NCBI GenBank assembly: GCA_019739215.1
Contig: JAHHDR010000017.1
Span: forward strand, 1 to 64,000
Direction: 5' to 3'
DNA length: 64,000 bases
Source: Rhizobium sp.
GTDB lineage: Bacteria; Pseudomonadota; Alphaproteobacteria; Rhizobiales; Rhizobiaceae
Position numbers and translations under genes: made by a program. Shown piece after piece: positions 10,472-19,749 of the stretch (position 1 is the first letter of the stretch; each line of letters begins with the position of its first letter). The notes beneath the pieces are model-generated. The model ran no database searches and had not been told where the DNA came from. It saw only the letters and a list, made by a program, of their open reading frames with translations.

Positions 10472-11342
10472 ATGGAGACCGACGTCACCGCTCAGGCGGA
10501 GGCTCAGACGTCATTACTGGCACCACTCTGGGACGCGATCGGCTGGCTCGCCAGCGGCGTCTGGGCGCTGGTTCAGCCCGTGCTTTCCACCATCGACCCG
10601 CTTTGCGGTCCGGTCGGCGTTTTTCAAGATCTTTCTCGGCAATACGATACTCTCCTGCGGCGACACAGGTTGGGGCGACGACCTCGCAAGCGGCTTCTAC
10701 GTGACGGCCAGCCTCGCGCTCTGCACCCTGCCCCTCGGCCTGATCGTCGGCTTCTTCATCGCCCTTGCCAAGCAGTCCGAAGAGAGCTTTCTGCGCACGG
10801 CCGCCGACATATACACGACGCTGTTTCGCGGCCTGCCGGAACTGCTCACCCTGTTCATCATCTATTACGGCCTGCCGATCGTTCTCGGCCAGGCATTGGC
10901 GCCCTTTGGTTCGGGTGGCACGATCGAGATCAATCCCTTCGTTGCCGGCATGGTAGCAATCGGCGTCGTGTTCTCGGCCTATTGCGCTGAGGTTCTCCAA
11001 TCGGCCTTCAAAGCCATTCCGAAGGGCCAGTACGAGGGCGGCTTTGCCATCGGCCTGACAAAGGGCCAGACGATGCGGCTCATCATCCTGCCGCAACTCG
11101 TCCGCGTGGCACTGCCCGGCCTCGGCAATCTCTGGATGATACTGCTCAAGGACACCGCCCTGGTTTCCGCCATCGGTCTGCCCGATATTCTTCGACAGGC
11201 CAACATTGCCGCCAAGGTCACCAAGGACCCGTTCCTGTTCTATGGCATGGCCTGCCTGATGTTCCTGGTCCTGGCGATTTTGTCCTCCTTCGTTTTCAAC
11301 TGGATCGAGACCAAGGCACGCCGCGCGGAGGTAAGACGATGA
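10472..11342 (+). CDS. Amino acid ABC transporter permease 1 (HisQ/ArtQ type; one frameshift)
   Basis: About 289 residues after removing one T from the run at 10620-10624. This joins METDVTAQAEAQ...CGPVGV to FKIFLGNTILSCGDTGWG. The start follows GGGGGAAAGC. The C-terminal 210 residues hold the core BPD transmembrane domain: several membrane segments (for example LPLGLIVGFFIALA), RTAADIYTTLFRGLPELL, and the EAA loop around GGFAIGLTKGQTM...ILPQ. It forms the inner-membrane pore with permease 2 and overlaps it by 4 bases (ATGA). Both arms share the frameshift. A homopolymer error is more likely than a real mutation. Confidence 0.85.
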
Positions 11343-12202
11343 GCATTGCTTCGGCGATGATCCCCACCCCAGGCGCCGCCACCCCGCACCGCCCCCGCCC
11401 GCTTCACCCCCGCGCGGATCGCCGGCAATCGTGTTCATGGCCCTGTGGCTGGCGCTCTTCGTGGGGATCGTCAACATGGTCCATCACGGAATTCGATGTC
11501 GCCAAGTTTCAAACCGGTACGGGCATCAGGATGCCTGTGGGGGCCTGTTGCTGGACGCTCGAGCTCGTCGGGACCTCGATCGTGATCGGCGCGATCCTGT
11601 CCCCTGCCGCTGGCCTATGCCCGCATGAGCCAGTCCATCGATCATTGCCACGGCAGCATCCGGCTATATCTACCTTTTTCGCGGCCACGCCCGCTGATCA
11701 TGCAGGTCTTCCTGATCTATTACGGTCCTCGGCAAACCTCCGGGCTGAATTCGAATCCGTCGGGACTGTGGTGGTTCTTCAGGGAGGCTTATTATTGCGC
11801 GCTGCTCGCCTTCGTCCCTCAACACCGCCGCCTATCAGGCCGAAATCCTGCGCGGCGCAATCGAGAGCGTGGCCGCGGGGCCAGGCAGAGGCGGCCAAGG
11901 CGCTCGGCATTCATACCGCGCCCACCTTCATCAGGGTCATCATGCCGCAGGCGCTGATGGTGGCACTCCGGCCCCTATGGCAAATGAAAATTCATCCTGA
12001 TGATCAAGGGCTCGGCGATCGTCCTCGATCGTCACGGTCTTCGACCTGATTGGGCGAGACCAAATATGCCTATTCCCGCACGTTTCGACTTCCAGATGTA
12101 TGTCCTGGGCAGCCGTGCTCTATCTCGCGATCGTGGGAAACTGCTGCGCAATGTCTGGAAACCTGCTCGAGAGGCGGCTGACACGCCCACCTGGTTCGCT
12201 AG
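11339..12202 (+). pseudogene. Amino acid ABC transporter permease 2 (HisM/ArtM type), broken by many apparent indel errors
   Basis: Coding pieces of one permease appear in all three frames: FMALWLALFVGIVNMV, LELVGTSIVIGAIL, GYIYLF, LIMQVFLIYYG, FREAYYCALLAF, AYQAEILRGAIESVA, AEAAKALGIHTAPTFI (EAA loop), MIKGSAIV and FQMYV. The likely end is RHLVR-stop at 12200-12202. At least ten frame changes, mainly extra bases, occur in 860 nt, whereas the neighbouring genes are clean. Scattered single-base insertions point to poor consensus rather than decay. Family role: second membrane subunit of the importer. No ATPase gene follows. Confidence 0.75.
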
Positions 12203-12301
12203 AAAGAACAACCGGGCCATATGTCGCATTCATAGTTAACGCCCGGTTAAGCTTCCTGTCGTTTCATTGTCATGTTGACGCAACAACCAAGCGAGGTTGC
12301 C

Positions 12302-12568
12302 ATGACGAATGAAATGGAAATGCGACTCAAGGGCTATGGTCTGACCACCGCCGAAATCCTCTACCGAATCCCCGATCACCCTTCCCTTCTCCAGACATTC
12401 GTCTGGCAGCATTACGATCTGGCGCCGGAGTTTCCCGAGATGACATCCTTTCTGAAATTCTGGAAGGAGAAGATCGAGGGGCCGCTGCATTCGGTCCGCT
12501 ACGTGCATCAAAGGCTGATCACACCGACGGAGTGGCGCACGCTCAAGGGTGACTTCATCCTGCATTGA
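12302..12568 (+). CDS. usg: Usg family protein
   Basis: 88 residues beginning MTNEMEMRLKGYGLTTAEI. The family signature is clear: GYGLTTAEILYRIPDHP, LLQTFVWQHYDLAP, FPEMTSFLKFWKEKIEGPLHSV. It is a small soluble alphaproteobacterial protein named for linkage to tryptophan genes in some species. No biochemical role is established and no trp gene is nearby here. The start at 12302 follows GCGAGG. An upstream in-frame ATG at 12272 gives ten more residues and is less likely. Confidence 0.88.
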   Translation: MTNEMEMRLKGYGLTTAEILYRIPDHPSLLQTFVWQHYDLAPEFPEMTSFLKFWKEKIEGPLHSVRYVHQRLITPTEWRTLKGDFILH

Positions 12569-12630
12569 CCGATTGCATTCGCCGCCCTGCCCGCTTATGA
12601 CCGCCCAAACCGGTGGGATACTGCAGGCGC

Positions 12631-13455
12631 ATGGCGAAGAAAAAGAAGATCGACGAAACGGCGCTGGCCGCTGCCTATAACGAGGCGCTCACGCTCGAAA
12701 AAGCCGGTGACTTCGACAAGGCCGCACAGGCCTATCAGAAGGTGCTGGCACTCGACCCCGAGGACCATGGCGGCGCTGCCGTGCGCATTGCCTCGATGGG
12801 TCTGGGCGACACCCCGCCCAAGGCGCCGGATGCCTATGTCGAGACGCTGTTCGACCAGCATGCCGAGGCCTTCGAATCCATTCTCGTCGACCAGCTGGAA
12901 TATTGCGTGCCGCTGATGGTCCGCGAACGCATCCAGGCCCTTGAGCTTGGCCCCTTCAAGAAGCTTCTCGACCTCGGCTGCGGCACGGGCCTGACGGGCG
13001 GCGCCCTGCGCGACATCTGCGACGAGATGGTCGGCCTCGATCTCTCCGAGAACATGGTCGAGATCGCCCATGAGAAGGATCTCTACGAGACGCTCTATGT
13101 CGCCGAAGCCGCCGACTTCCTCGAGGACAACGAGGATGGCCCATTCGATGTCGTGACGGCGACCGACGTGCTGCCCTATGTCGGCTTTCTCGAGGAACTG
13201 TTCTTCGGCGTCGCCGACAATCTCGAGCCGGGCGGGTATGTCCTGTTTTCGTCCGAAACGCTGCCCGAGAAGACCTTTGCCGATCGCGACTTCATGGTCG
13301 GACCGCACCAGCGCTTCGCACACTCGGAGTCCTATGTGCGCAAGACGCTGGCGGCAGCGGGGTTCGAGGTCGTGGAATTCGGCGACATCACCGTGCGGCT
13401 TGAGGACGGGGCGCCGATTGCGGGGCATCTGGTGGTGGCGAAGAAGACAATCTAA
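12631..13455 (+). CDS. TPR-containing SAM-dependent methyltransferase
   Basis: 274 residues. N-terminal part (about 8-45) is a tetratricopeptide-like pair of helices (AAAYNEALTLEKAGDFDKAAQAYQKVLALDP). It is followed by a class I methyltransferase: motif I LLDLGCGTG at 112-120, an acidic post-I end (GLDLSENMVEIA), and DVVTATDVLPYVG as motif IV. The C-terminal half, with GPHQRFAHSESYVRKTLAAAGFEV, is typical of rhizobial members annotated as TPR methyltransferases. The substrate is unknown. The start follows GCAGGCGC weakly; MAKKKKI is the usual beginning. Confidence 0.85.
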   Translation: MAKKKKIDETALAAAYNEALTLEKAGDFDKAAQAYQKVLALDPEDHGGAAVRIASMGLGDTPPKAPDAYVETLFDQHAEAFESILVDQLEYCVPLMVRERIQALELGPFKKLLDLGCGTGLTGGALRDICDEMVGLDLSENMVEIAHEKDLYETLYVAEAADFLEDNEDGPFDVVTATDVLPYVGFLEELFFGVADNLEPGGYVLFSSETLPEKTFADRDFMVGPHQRFAHSESYVRKTLAAAGFEVVEFGDITVRLEDGAPIAGHLVVAKKTI

Positions 13456-13562
13456 CGATTACACTACTCTGGATTGCTTTTTCAATCACAGATCGCATTC
13501 GATCGATTGCGGACTTCATCTAAAGGTTGTCTCAATCTCCTTTTAATCAAGGGGGATCGAAC

Positions 13563-15057
13563 ATGCTTTTCTACCTGTATGAGAATTGGTACGCGGTCGT
13601 ACTTGCGGCATTACTCGGGTTCCTGCCTCCGCTGATGATCATCTACGCAGCCCACGAGATACGCTTCCGAAGGCTGAGATTGATACTGGACTACGAGCAG
13701 TCCTTTGCCGTGCCACATGCGCGCGTTTGCGGCGGACGGGGGCGCCGGGAGATACGACAATAATCCCACATTCGAATTCGTGAAGTCCAAGTACATTTCC
13801 GATATTCCCGACACAGAGGTGGATTGGTCTGCAGCCTCGCAGCGAACAACGGACGACAAAATTCAGGCGCTGCTGCAGAAGCCCCCCGGATTTTTTAAGC
13901 TGCGCAGCAATCTGCGGCTGCTCGCTACCGGCGCCTGCTTTGGCTTTCTTTCGTTTATGGGATTCGTTGTCGCGACCATGAGCGTTGCCCATCTCGTCGG
14001 GCCAGCACCAAGGCCGGCGTTCATGGACCTTCTGATCTTCGTCGGCGGACTTGGTACCGAACCTCAGACGTCGCTGCGTTTCGCGGAGCAAATTGTCACT
14101 GTCGCGTCACTGGCATTTCTGGGCGGCTACATCGCAGCGGCACGAGAATTCCTGCGTCGGATGTCCCTGTTCGACCTGGCCAGCTACACGTTTCTGAAGC
14201 AAGCTCTCGAAATACTCGCCTCCATGATTGCGGTCGTCTTTCTCTACCGCGCATTCCCCAATCCCTATGAACAGATAAAGGATATCGGCGCCAGCGTCTC
14301 TACCGTTCCGGAGTCTATCAGTTTCGCCTGGCTCGCCGTCGCGCCATTGCTAGGCCTCTATCCGGAGAGTGCCACCCGCTATCTCTTTCTGAGGGCCCGG
14401 ACGGGTTTCAACTGGTTGAAATCGGAAGACAACCGCTTCAACCCGATCACGAGATCGACACCTCTGGACGTCATCGACGGCATCGATTTCTGGACCCGCA
14501 TCCGCCTGGAGCAATGCGGAATCTTCGACGTCCAGAATCTCGCCACCTACAATCCGATCATGCTCTATATCGAGACGCCCTACGGGATCTATCAGGTCTT
14601 CGACTGGACCGCTCAGGCACAACTCTGCCACATCGTCGGTATCGAGAAATTTCTCCTGTTGCGTGAGATCAACATTCGAACGATCTTCGATCTCGAACGC
14701 GCGATACGGAGCGCGGACTCGCCTGATCAATTCGACGCAATCATCGCCGCAATCTTGCTGGCACCGACGGAAACAATCAGAGAGGCCTCATCAATCGCCG
14801 GAGCCAAGTTCCTGATCATCGAAGGCGGCAAGCCGTTGCTTCAGTCTGATTTCGAAGCTTACGCTCTTTGGGCACGCGAAACCATCGGCGACAGTTCCGG
14901 CACCACGAAAGCCATCGAGCACATGGTCAGTTGGATCACCGACGATCTTCATGTCCGACGTCTCCGTCGCCTCTGGATCGAGATATCCGAGAGCCTCGGG
15001 GAAAGCGCGCTCATGCTGCCGGACGACAAGAAATTCCCTGGCAGGTCAGCCCCGTGA
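13563..15057 (+). CDS. Unrecognised multipass membrane protein, probably one gene with a frameshift near 13704
   Basis: I do not recognise the family. The first segment (start 13563 after AAGGGGGATCG) reads MLFYLYENWYAVV with one membrane helix and runs open to 13763. The longer segment reads from about 13705 to 15057. Dropping one T at 13704-13706 would join them as ...LDYEQSLPCHMRAFAADGG. The mirror copy also has three T's there, so this is not settled; two overlapping genes are possible. The joined protein (about 497 residues) has an N-terminal helix, two or more central membrane segments (LATGACFGFLSFMGFVVATM, VASLAFLGGYIAAA), two more helices, and a soluble C-terminal half of about 230 residues. 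Confidence 0.6.
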
Positions 15058-15131
15058 ACGGCTGATGCCCTTTCACTTTTCCGGCCGATCGCTTAAACCC
15101 TCCCGCAACATTCATTTGCGGGAGAGACGAT

Positions 15132-16001
15132 ATGGCCAAGGTTGCCTTCATCGGTTTGGGCGTCATGGGCTATCCCATGGCCGGGCACCTCAAGACGAAG
15201 GGCGGCCACGATGTCACGGTGTTCAACCGTACGTCGAGCAAGGCGGCGAACTGGGCGGCTGAACATGGCGGCTTCGTCGCGGCGACGCCTGTCGGTGCGG
15301 TCGAGGATGCCGACTTCGTCTTCACCTGCGTCGGCAATGATGACGACCTGCGCGAGGTGACGATCGGCGCCGAAGGTTGCCTCAAGGGCATGAAACCCGG
15401 GGCGATCCTGATCGACAACACGACCGCCAGCGCCGAAGTGGCCCGCGAACTCGACGAAGCCTGCCGGGAGATCGGCTGCCATTTCATCGACGCGCCGGTG
15501 TCTGGCGGACAGGCCGGCGCCGAGAATGGCGTGCTGACCGTCATGTGCGGTGGCGTACCCGAAGACTTCGAACGCGCCCGGCCGGTGATCGATGCCTATG
15601 CGCGCATGGTCGGCCTGATGGGCCCCGCGGGCTCGGGCCAGCTCGCCAAGATGGTCAACCAGATCTGCATCGCCGGGCTGGTGCAGGGCCTGGCGGAAGG
15701 CGTGCATTTCGCCAAGCGCGCCGGTCTCGACGTCGAACAGCTGATGGCCGTGCTCGGCAAGGGGGCCGCCGGCTCCTGGCAGATGGACAATCGCCACAAG
15801 ACGATGAACGAGGGCAGATTCGACTTCGGCTTCGCCGTCGACTGGATGCGCAAGGACCTGGCGATCTGCCTCGAGGAGGCGCGGCGCAACGGAGCGAAGC
15901 TGCCGGTCGCCGCCCTGGTCGACCAGTTCTATGGCGATGTGCAGCAGATGGGCGGCCGCCGCTGGGATACATCCTCGCTGCTGGCACGACTGGAGAAATA
16001 G
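15132..16001 (+). CDS. NAD(P)-dependent beta-hydroxyacid dehydrogenase (3-hydroxyisobutyrate dehydrogenase family)
   Basis: 289 residues, full length for the family. N-terminal Rossmann motif GLGVMGYPMAGHL. Substrate-binding motif FIDAPVSGGQAGAENG near residue 120. The catalytic lysine is in GQLAKMVNQI near residue 170. The C-terminal all-alpha domain has KDLAICLEEARRNGAKLP. Such enzymes oxidise 3-hydroxyisobutyrate or reduce tartronate or succinic semialdehydes. The substrate cannot be fixed here. GGGAGAGACGAT precedes the start. The repair-protein gene follows 8 bases later, so the two are probably co-transcribed. Confidence 0.9.
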   Translation: MAKVAFIGLGVMGYPMAGHLKTKGGHDVTVFNRTSSKAANWAAEHGGFVAATPVGAVEDADFVFTCVGNDDDLREVTIGAEGCLKGMKPGAILIDNTTASAEVARELDEACREIGCHFIDAPVSGGQAGAENGVLTVMCGGVPEDFERARPVIDAYARMVGLMGPAGSGQLAKMVNQICIAGLVQGLAEGVHFAKRAGLDVEQLMAVLGKGAAGSWQMDNRHKTMNEGRFDFGFAVDWMRKDLAICLEEARRNGAKLPVAALVDQFYGDVQQMGGRRWDTSSLLARLEK

Positions 16002-16009
16002 GCGGGGCC

Positions 16010-16711
16010 ATGACGGAGCCGGGCCGGGACTGGAACGCCGAGCAGGTGATCGACCAACTGCGGTCCCTGCGGGACCCGGCCAATATCGAAGGCATGGCCC
16101 GCTTCGGCATCGAGACCGGCACGGCGCTCGGCATTTCCAACACGGCGCTTCGCGCCATCGGCCGCAAGATCGGGCGCGATCATGACCGCGCGCTGGCACT
16201 CTGGGGAAGTGGCATCCGGGAGGCGCGGCTGCTCGCGGCCTTCACCGCCGACCCGAAGCAGATGACCGCCGATGCGGCCCGCGCCTGGGCCGCCGATTTC
16301 AACAGTTGGGAAATCGTCGATGGCGTGGCCGACCTGTTTGCGGAGGCCGGCCTCCAGGACCTGCTGATTGCGGAATTCGCCGGCGACGAACGGGAGTTCG
16401 TCCGCCGTGCCGCCTTTACGATGATCGCCTGGAGCGCCGTCCACCTGAAGAAGGAGCCGGATTCGGCGATCCTGAACTGGCTTCCCCTGATCGAACAACA
16501 TGCCCGCGACCCGCGCAACTTCGTGCGCAAAGCGGTGAACTGGGCACTGCGGCAGGTCGGAAAGCGAAACCCCGCCTGCCACGGCCCCGCGCTCGACCTT
16601 GCCCGGCGGCTGGCCGCGAGCGCGGACAAAACCAGCCGCTGGATCGGCCGCGATGCACAGCGGGAACTGACCAGCGACAAGGTGCTTCTGCGTGTCGGGG
16701 TGAAAAGCTGA
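16010..16711 (+). CDS. AlkD-like DNA alkylation repair HEAT-repeat protein
   Basis: 233 residues made of repeated alpha-helical pairs (HEAT-like): GMARFGIETGTALGISNTALRAIGRKIG at the start, LWGSGIREARLLAAFTADP and FVRRAAFTMIAWSAVHLKKEPD further on, and DPRNFVRKAVNWALRQVGKRN near the end. This matches the DNA alkylation repair family, glycosylases that remove bulky cationic alkyl bases without flipping them. It is probably cytoplasmic, with a role in tolerance of alkylation damage. The short spacing after the dehydrogenase suggests one transcript. Confidence 0.85.
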   Translation: MTEPGRDWNAEQVIDQLRSLRDPANIEGMARFGIETGTALGISNTALRAIGRKIGRDHDRALALWGSGIREARLLAAFTADPKQMTADAARAWAADFNSWEIVDGVADLFAEAGLQDLLIAEFAGDEREFVRRAAFTMIAWSAVHLKKEPDSAILNWLPLIEQHARDPRNFVRKAVNWALRQVGKRNPACHGPALDLARRLAASADKTSRWIGRDAQRELTSDKVLLRVGVKS

Positions 16712-18520
16712 TCAGTTCAGCGCGGCGTGGTCGATGCGGAAGATCATGATGGAGCCGCCCGCGCCCAGAGATTCCAATCCCGGCACGACGATTCCCGCCT
16801 GCAGGTCGCGAAGCAAGGGCAGTTGGTCTTCATTCGGCAGGCCGGCCGGAATGCGGCAGATGGCGAGATAGTCGAAGCCTGCGAGGCGTTCGGCATTTTC
16901 GGCGGCCGTCCTTCCCATCAGCACAGCGATCGTATCGGACATCGCGCCGGAAGCGCGGTGGAAGGGAATGGCCGAAACCGAAATTCCGGCCGGATGCGTG
17001 GCGGCAAGCTCGATGCCCAGTCTCGGCGTGGTCATGATCCGGCCAGCCGTCACGCCATGGAGCGCGGTGGAACTGACCTTGCCGCAGTCGCCGCGCACCA
17101 CATGATCAAAGGCATCATAGCGCACCGGTTCCGGTGGGAAGACATACATCCGTCCCGCCGCCAACATGGCCAGGACTGCCAGCGAGCCGAGCACCAGCCC
17201 GCGACCCGCGGCGCGCTGCTTCTCTGCCCTGAAGTACAGGACCGCGATCGGCAGAAGAACGACGACGAGCGACAGGGCGATTCGCAGGAAGCGCAGGGAC
17301 ATGCACGCCATGGCGACCGCGGTCAGCGTTGCCACGAACAGGATGGGCAAGGCAGGCTCGCCGCGCCGCATCGCCCTGCCGACCGAGGGCACGGCGGCGG
17401 CGAGAACGGCGAATACTGCGAAATACTGCAGGAGCGCCCGCATGTCGCGGGTGGAAAACAGCGAAAAGACACCCTGCTCGAAGTTGATCCGATCGAACCA
17501 ATAGGTCTTCGCCAGGCCCTTGAGCATCGGCATCGGCCCATCGAGCAATCCCGGCCAGGTCCAGGCAATCACCGCAATCAGGAGGAGGTTTGCGCCAATG
17601 AACGAGGCGCTCCGCCGGGCCCGGCTCGATGTTCCGGAAGGCTCGCCGGTCCATGCCAGGGCGATCAGCCCGAAGCCGATGACCGCGGCAGCGTAGGGTG
17701 CGGAAAAGCTGTCGTTGACGGCAACGAGGTAGCGGGACGGCGCGATCAGCGCCGCCGCGAGCAGGAAGGCCATGCCGGCGCAGGCGGCACCGGTCGACCG
17801 GAGCATGGCCCTGCTGCCGCGCTCGTCCAGCAGCCATGCAAGAGTGAGCCCGCCCAAGACTGCCACGAGCACCGGCAGCGTCTCAAGCCCCACCGCAAGG
17901 GACAGCGACGACGCCGCGCCGACCATGATGCCACCACGCCGGTCCCAGCGGAGGACGCCGCAGGCAATCAGCGCCAGCAGCACGATCTGGACATTGTGAT
18001 GGTCGATGCGACCCGGGCTGAACTCCCAGATCGAATAGATCGCGAAGACCGGAAGCATCACGAGAATTGCGACCGGAAGTTCGCTGGCGCGCGGCACGAG
18101 CCGGCGAAGGCATCCCAGCAGCGTCAGCAGGTAGACCGCGCCGAGAACCGGCGGCCAGGCCCTGAAGGCGAAGGCCAGCGCGGGTTCCCGCCCCATGACA
18201 GGCTCAAGGCCCCAGGCAATCAGGGCATAGGGCAGATCGACCAGCCGCGACCAGGGGAGGATATAGGTCTCCGGCATCTGGACAGCCGGCAGCGACAGGT
18301 CGAACCATGACGCGCCATCGACCAGCCGGCGGATCTGGAGTTCCCGCAAGACATCGTCGACATCCTGCGCGAACGGGATTCCATCGAGCAGGTCAAAGCC
18401 GATCACGGCGATGGACGCCGCCAGAACGACAAGAAAATAGAAAGGCAACGACCACCGCTCGCCCCGAGGTGGGGCGACAGCATCAGGAGGGGCGACCAGA
18501 TCGTGGATCGTCATGCACAT
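16712..18520 (-). CDS. GT-C-like polytopic membrane protein related to STT3/PglB oligosaccharyltransferases
   Basis: 602 residues with about a dozen hydrophobic segments. After the first helix comes FAQDVDDVLRELQIRRLVDG...WFD, matching the acidic DxDD and following region of the first external loop of STT3-type proteins. A second acidic/His motif, FSPGRIDHHNVQI, lies near 165. The classical WWDYG motif is absent. The C-terminal periplasmic part has four or more Cys. Likely a lipid-linked sugar or oligosaccharide transferase. No glycan genes are nearby, so the substrate is unknown. Start at 18520; a second Met three codons in is possible. Confidence 0.65.
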   Translation of the reverse strand: MCMTIHDLVAPPDAVAPPRGERWSLPFYFLVVLAASIAVIGFDLLDGIPFAQDVDDVLRELQIRRLVDGASWFDLSLPAVQMPETYILPWSRLVDLPYALIAWGLEPVMGREPALAFAFRAWPPVLGAVYLLTLLGCLRRLVPRASELPVAILVMLPVFAIYSIWEFSPGRIDHHNVQIVLLALIACGVLRWDRRGGIMVGAASSLSLAVGLETLPVLVAVLGGLTLAWLLDERGSRAMLRSTGAACAGMAFLLAAALIAPSRYLVAVNDSFSAPYAAAVIGFGLIALAWTGEPSGTSSRARRSASFIGANLLLIAVIAWTWPGLLDGPMPMLKGLAKTYWFDRINFEQGVFSLFSTRDMRALLQYFAVFAVLAAAVPSVGRAMRRGEPALPILFVATLTAVAMACMSLRFLRIALSLVVVLLPIAVLYFRAEKQRAAGRGLVLGSLAVLAMLAAGRMYVFPPEPVRYDAFDHVVRGDCGKVSSTALHGVTAGRIMTTPRLGIELAATHPAGISVSAIPFHRASGAMSDTIAVLMGRTAAENAERLAGFDYLAICRIPAGLPNEDQLPLLRDLQAGIVVPGLESLGAGGSIMIFRIDHAALN

Positions 18521-18579
18521 GCCTCGCGGATCGCACGAAGCCTACAAAGCGCCGATGACTATTGTCTTAAGTGCTGCCG

Positions 18580-19068
18580 TCAATCTTCATGGCTCTTGGC
18601 CTGTTCGAGCATCATGTAGTCGAGCGGCAGTTCGGTCGTGTACTTGATCTGCTCCATCGCGAAAGCAGAGGAGACATCGCGGATCTCGATCTTGGCGATC
18701 ATGCGCTTGTAGAAGGCGTCATAGGCGGCAATATCAGGTACGACGACGCGGAGAAGATAATCGACGTCGCCGGACATGCGATAGAACTCGACCACTTCCG
18801 GAAACTCCGAAATCACCTCCGAGAAGCGCTTCAGCCATTCGATCGAGTGGGTGTTGGTACGAATCGAGACGAACACCGTGACCTTGGTGTTGACACGGAC
18901 GGGATCGAGCAGGGCAACGCGGCGGCGAATGACGCCGTCCTCTTCCATCTTCTGGATGCGGCGCCAGCAGGGTGTCGTCGAAAGACCGACCTTCTTCGCC
19001 AGATCGGCCACCGCCAGCGTCGAGTCTTCCTGCAGAAGCCTCAGGATTTTTCTATCAAGCCGGTCCAT
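18580..19068 (-). CDS. Lrp/AsnC family transcriptional regulator
   Basis: 162 residues. N-terminal winged helix-turn-helix (MDRLDRKILRLLQEDSTLAVADLAKKVGL then STTPCWRRIQKMEEDGVI). The C-terminal ligand-sensing RAM (ACT-like) domain includes MSGDVDYLLRVVV. The family forms dimers to octamers and responds to amino acids. It is transcribed towards the STT3-like gene and away from the uracil-DNA glycosylase. No target can be inferred. Confidence 0.93.
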   Translation of the reverse strand: MDRLDRKILRLLQEDSTLAVADLAKKVGLSTTPCWRRIQKMEEDGVIRRRVALLDPVRVNTKVTVFVSIRTNTHSIEWLKRFSEVISEFPEVVEFYRMSGDVDYLLRVVVPDIAAYDAFYKRMIAKIEIRDVSSAFAMEQIKYTTELPLDYMMLEQAKSHED

Positions 19069-19131
19069 GCATGCCTCCGGAGCAGAATTTTCGTAGTCAT
19101 ATATCAGGCTCGTGCGCAGGTGGAAGCCGTT

Positions 19132-19749
19132 TCAGGCAATCCGGCGCAAAACGTTGCGCCGTAGTTCAGGCAGCAACTCGGTCTCAAACCACGGGTTCCG
19201 GCGAAGCCATCCGGTGTTGCGCCAACTGGGATGCGGCATGGGCAGGACGCCGGCTGCCAGATGGGTTCGCCAGGCGCGCACCGTCTCGGTCATGGATGCC
19301 GATATCCCGGCGCCGAGGTGCCAGCGCTGGGCATGACTGCCGATGGCGAGCACGAGCTCGATCTGCGGCATCGCTTCGATCGCCCTGCGGCGCCAGATCG
19401 GCGCACATTCCCTGCGGGGCGGCAGGTCCGAGCCGCGTGCGTCGTAACCGGGAAAACAGAAGCCCATGGGCACGATGGCAAAGTTGCCGGGATCATAGAA
19501 TTGCGCCCGCTCGACTCCGAGCCAGTCGCGCAACCGGTCGCCGGACGCGTCGTTGAAAGGTATCCCGGTGTCATGCACGCGACGGCCCGGCGCCTGGCCC
19601 GCGATCAGGATACGTGCCTTTGCCGACAGGACAGCAACCGGGCGCGGCTCATGCGGCAGCGGATTCGCCGCGACGTCGCGGCAGTGTCGACAGCCTGCAA
19701 TCGAGGCGGCCAGGCTCTCGACCGGCTCCGGGGCGCGTTCGGCTTGCAT
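19132..19749 (-). CDS. Uracil-DNA glycosylase superfamily protein (family 4-like)
   Basis: About 205 residues from MQAERAPEPV. An in-frame ATG at 19839 adds 30 unlikely residues. Motif A ILIAGQAPGRRVHDTGIPFND and motif B PMPHPSWRN define the fold. CRHC near the start plus FCFPG and REC supply four cysteines, as in the iron-sulfur containing thermophile-type enzymes. It would excise uracil or a related lesion from DNA to begin base excision repair. The annotation is firm to superfamily level; exact substrate preference is not. Confidence 0.82.
   Translation of the reverse strand: MQAERAPEPVESLAASIAGCRHCRDVAANPLPHEPRPVAVLSAKARILIAGQAPGRRVHDTGIPFNDASGDRLRDWLGVERAQFYDPGNFAIVPMGFCFPGYDARGSDLPPRRECAPIWRRRAIEAMPQIELVLAIGSHAQRWHLGAGISASMTETVRAWRTHLAAGVLPMPHPSWRNTGWLRRNPWFETELLPELRRNVLRRIA

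Larger units (their letters stand above)
7233..14462. repeat. Right arm of giant inverted repeat (authentic locus)
   Basis: Mirror of 1-7230 about the centre 7231-7232. This arm runs on without a break into the rest of the chromosome, and its outer part (12214-14462) has intact reading frames, so I take it as the true genomic copy. The stretch 11339-12213 is indel-rich here as well, with the same indels as its mirror. Confidence 0.95.

Noticed and set aside
1..14462. Genuine hairpin telomere of a linear replicon
   Set aside because: Core chromosomal genes, shared errors in both arms and a centre that is a plausible gene terminator favour an artefact; kept only as an alternative.
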